From PHAA01 sp964584415 (GTDB taxonomy: Bacteria > Bacillota > Syntrophomonadia > Syntrophomonadales > Syntrophomonadaceae), in NCBI GenBank assembly GCA_964584415.1, contig CAZOZX010000119.1, positions 1 to 6,299 of the forward strand: 6,299 bases of DNA, given 5' to 3'. This document shows, piece after piece, positions 6,129 to 6,299 of this stretch (positions are counted from its first letter, which is position 1; each line of letters starts with the position of its first letter). The translations under genes and the position numbers were made by a program. The notes under the pieces are model-generated. The model made no database searches. It was not told the DNA's origin and saw only the letters and a program-made list of their open reading frames with translations.

Positions 6129-6299
6129 GCCAGCCCTTACGCAGTATAAACCATAAAGGCACCCCAACCAGGAAGGCGATGCCGGGGTTGAAGCCGACGC
6201 TGAGAACAATTACGGCGGCAAAAACGAAATACTCATTGTTTCCTTTAACTTTAACCGGGCGGATCAGGTCCAGGCCACTGAAGAACAACATCGCGCCCA
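6118..6299 (-). CDS. C-terminal end of a membrane transporter, probably NCS2 nucleobase permease
   Basis: The minus strand is open from the right edge to a TGA at 6120-6118, giving the last 59 residues of a protein whose start lies outside. The piece reads GAMLFFSGLDLIRPVKVKG, then a hydrophobic segment EYFVFAAVIVLSVGF, a short NPG turn, a second hydrophobic segment GIAFLVGVPLWFIL, and a basic tail RKGWLKV. Two closing membrane helices with a positively charged cytoplasmic end are plain. The arrangement resembles the end of xanthine/uracil (NCS2) permeases, but 59 residues are too few to be sure and another secondary transporter is possible. Its 3' end overlaps the CHAP gene's 3' end by 11 bp, tail to tail. 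Confidence 0.6.
   Translation of the reverse strand, partial: GAMLFFSGLDLIRPVKVKGNNEYFVFAAVIVLSVGFNPGIAFLVGVPLWFILRKGWLKV

Noticed and set aside
1..6299. Mobile elements, CRISPR arrays, tRNA or rRNA genes
   Set aside because: I saw no transposase, integrase, regularly spaced repeat array or recognisable tRNA/rRNA sequence on either strand.

Overview
The window (about 6.3 kb, moderate G+C, strong AGGAGG-type ribosome binding sites, GTG/TTG starts in use) looks like ordinary chromosome from an anaerobic, spore-former-type Firmicute. The style of the UPF0182 protein and of the PP-loop/NFACT-R fusion suggests the Syntrophomonas/Desulfotomaculum part of Clostridia. This placement is an inference from protein character, not a match to a named genome. 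There is no phage, insertion sequence, CRISPR array or RNA gene.

Layout, left to right. (1) The 3' end of a D-alanine--D-alanine ligase gene (ddl, 1-264, +). (2) A 260-bp AT-rich gap with a perfect TTGACA box and two small dyads. (3) A 914-residue UPF0182 membrane protein (525-3269, +), followed after 16 nt by a small cytosolic SGNH/GDSL hydrolase (3286-3837, +). (4) On the minus strand, a two-gene operon read from 5281 down to 3838: a DUF523/TudS-type desulfidase, then, overlapping by 14 nt, a PP-loop ATPase fused to an NFACT-R-like RNA-binding domain. A good sigma-A-type promoter (TTGAAA-N17-TAGAAT) lies just upstream. (5) Divergent from that operon, a membrane-anchored CHAP-domain amidase (5490-6128, +). 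(6) The C-terminal end of a membrane transporter, probably an NCS2 nucleobase permease, enters from the right edge on the minus strand (6118-6299) and overlaps the CHAP gene tail-to-tail by 11 bp.

The most interesting part is the minus-strand pair. One gene resembles enzymes that put sulfur into tRNA uridines (PP-loop, CxxC plus a distal Cys, RNA-binding domain). Its translationally coupled partner resembles enzymes that take sulfur out of thiouracil or thiouridine using a three-Cys [4Fe-4S] cluster. The window may therefore encode a paired 'writer/eraser' or 'writer/salvage' system for thiolated uridine. The domain calls are read from the sequence; the functional coupling is inference.

The left half (Ddl, UPF0182, SGNH hydrolase) and the CHAP amidase fit loosely with cell-envelope work, but only Ddl has a firmly known role there.
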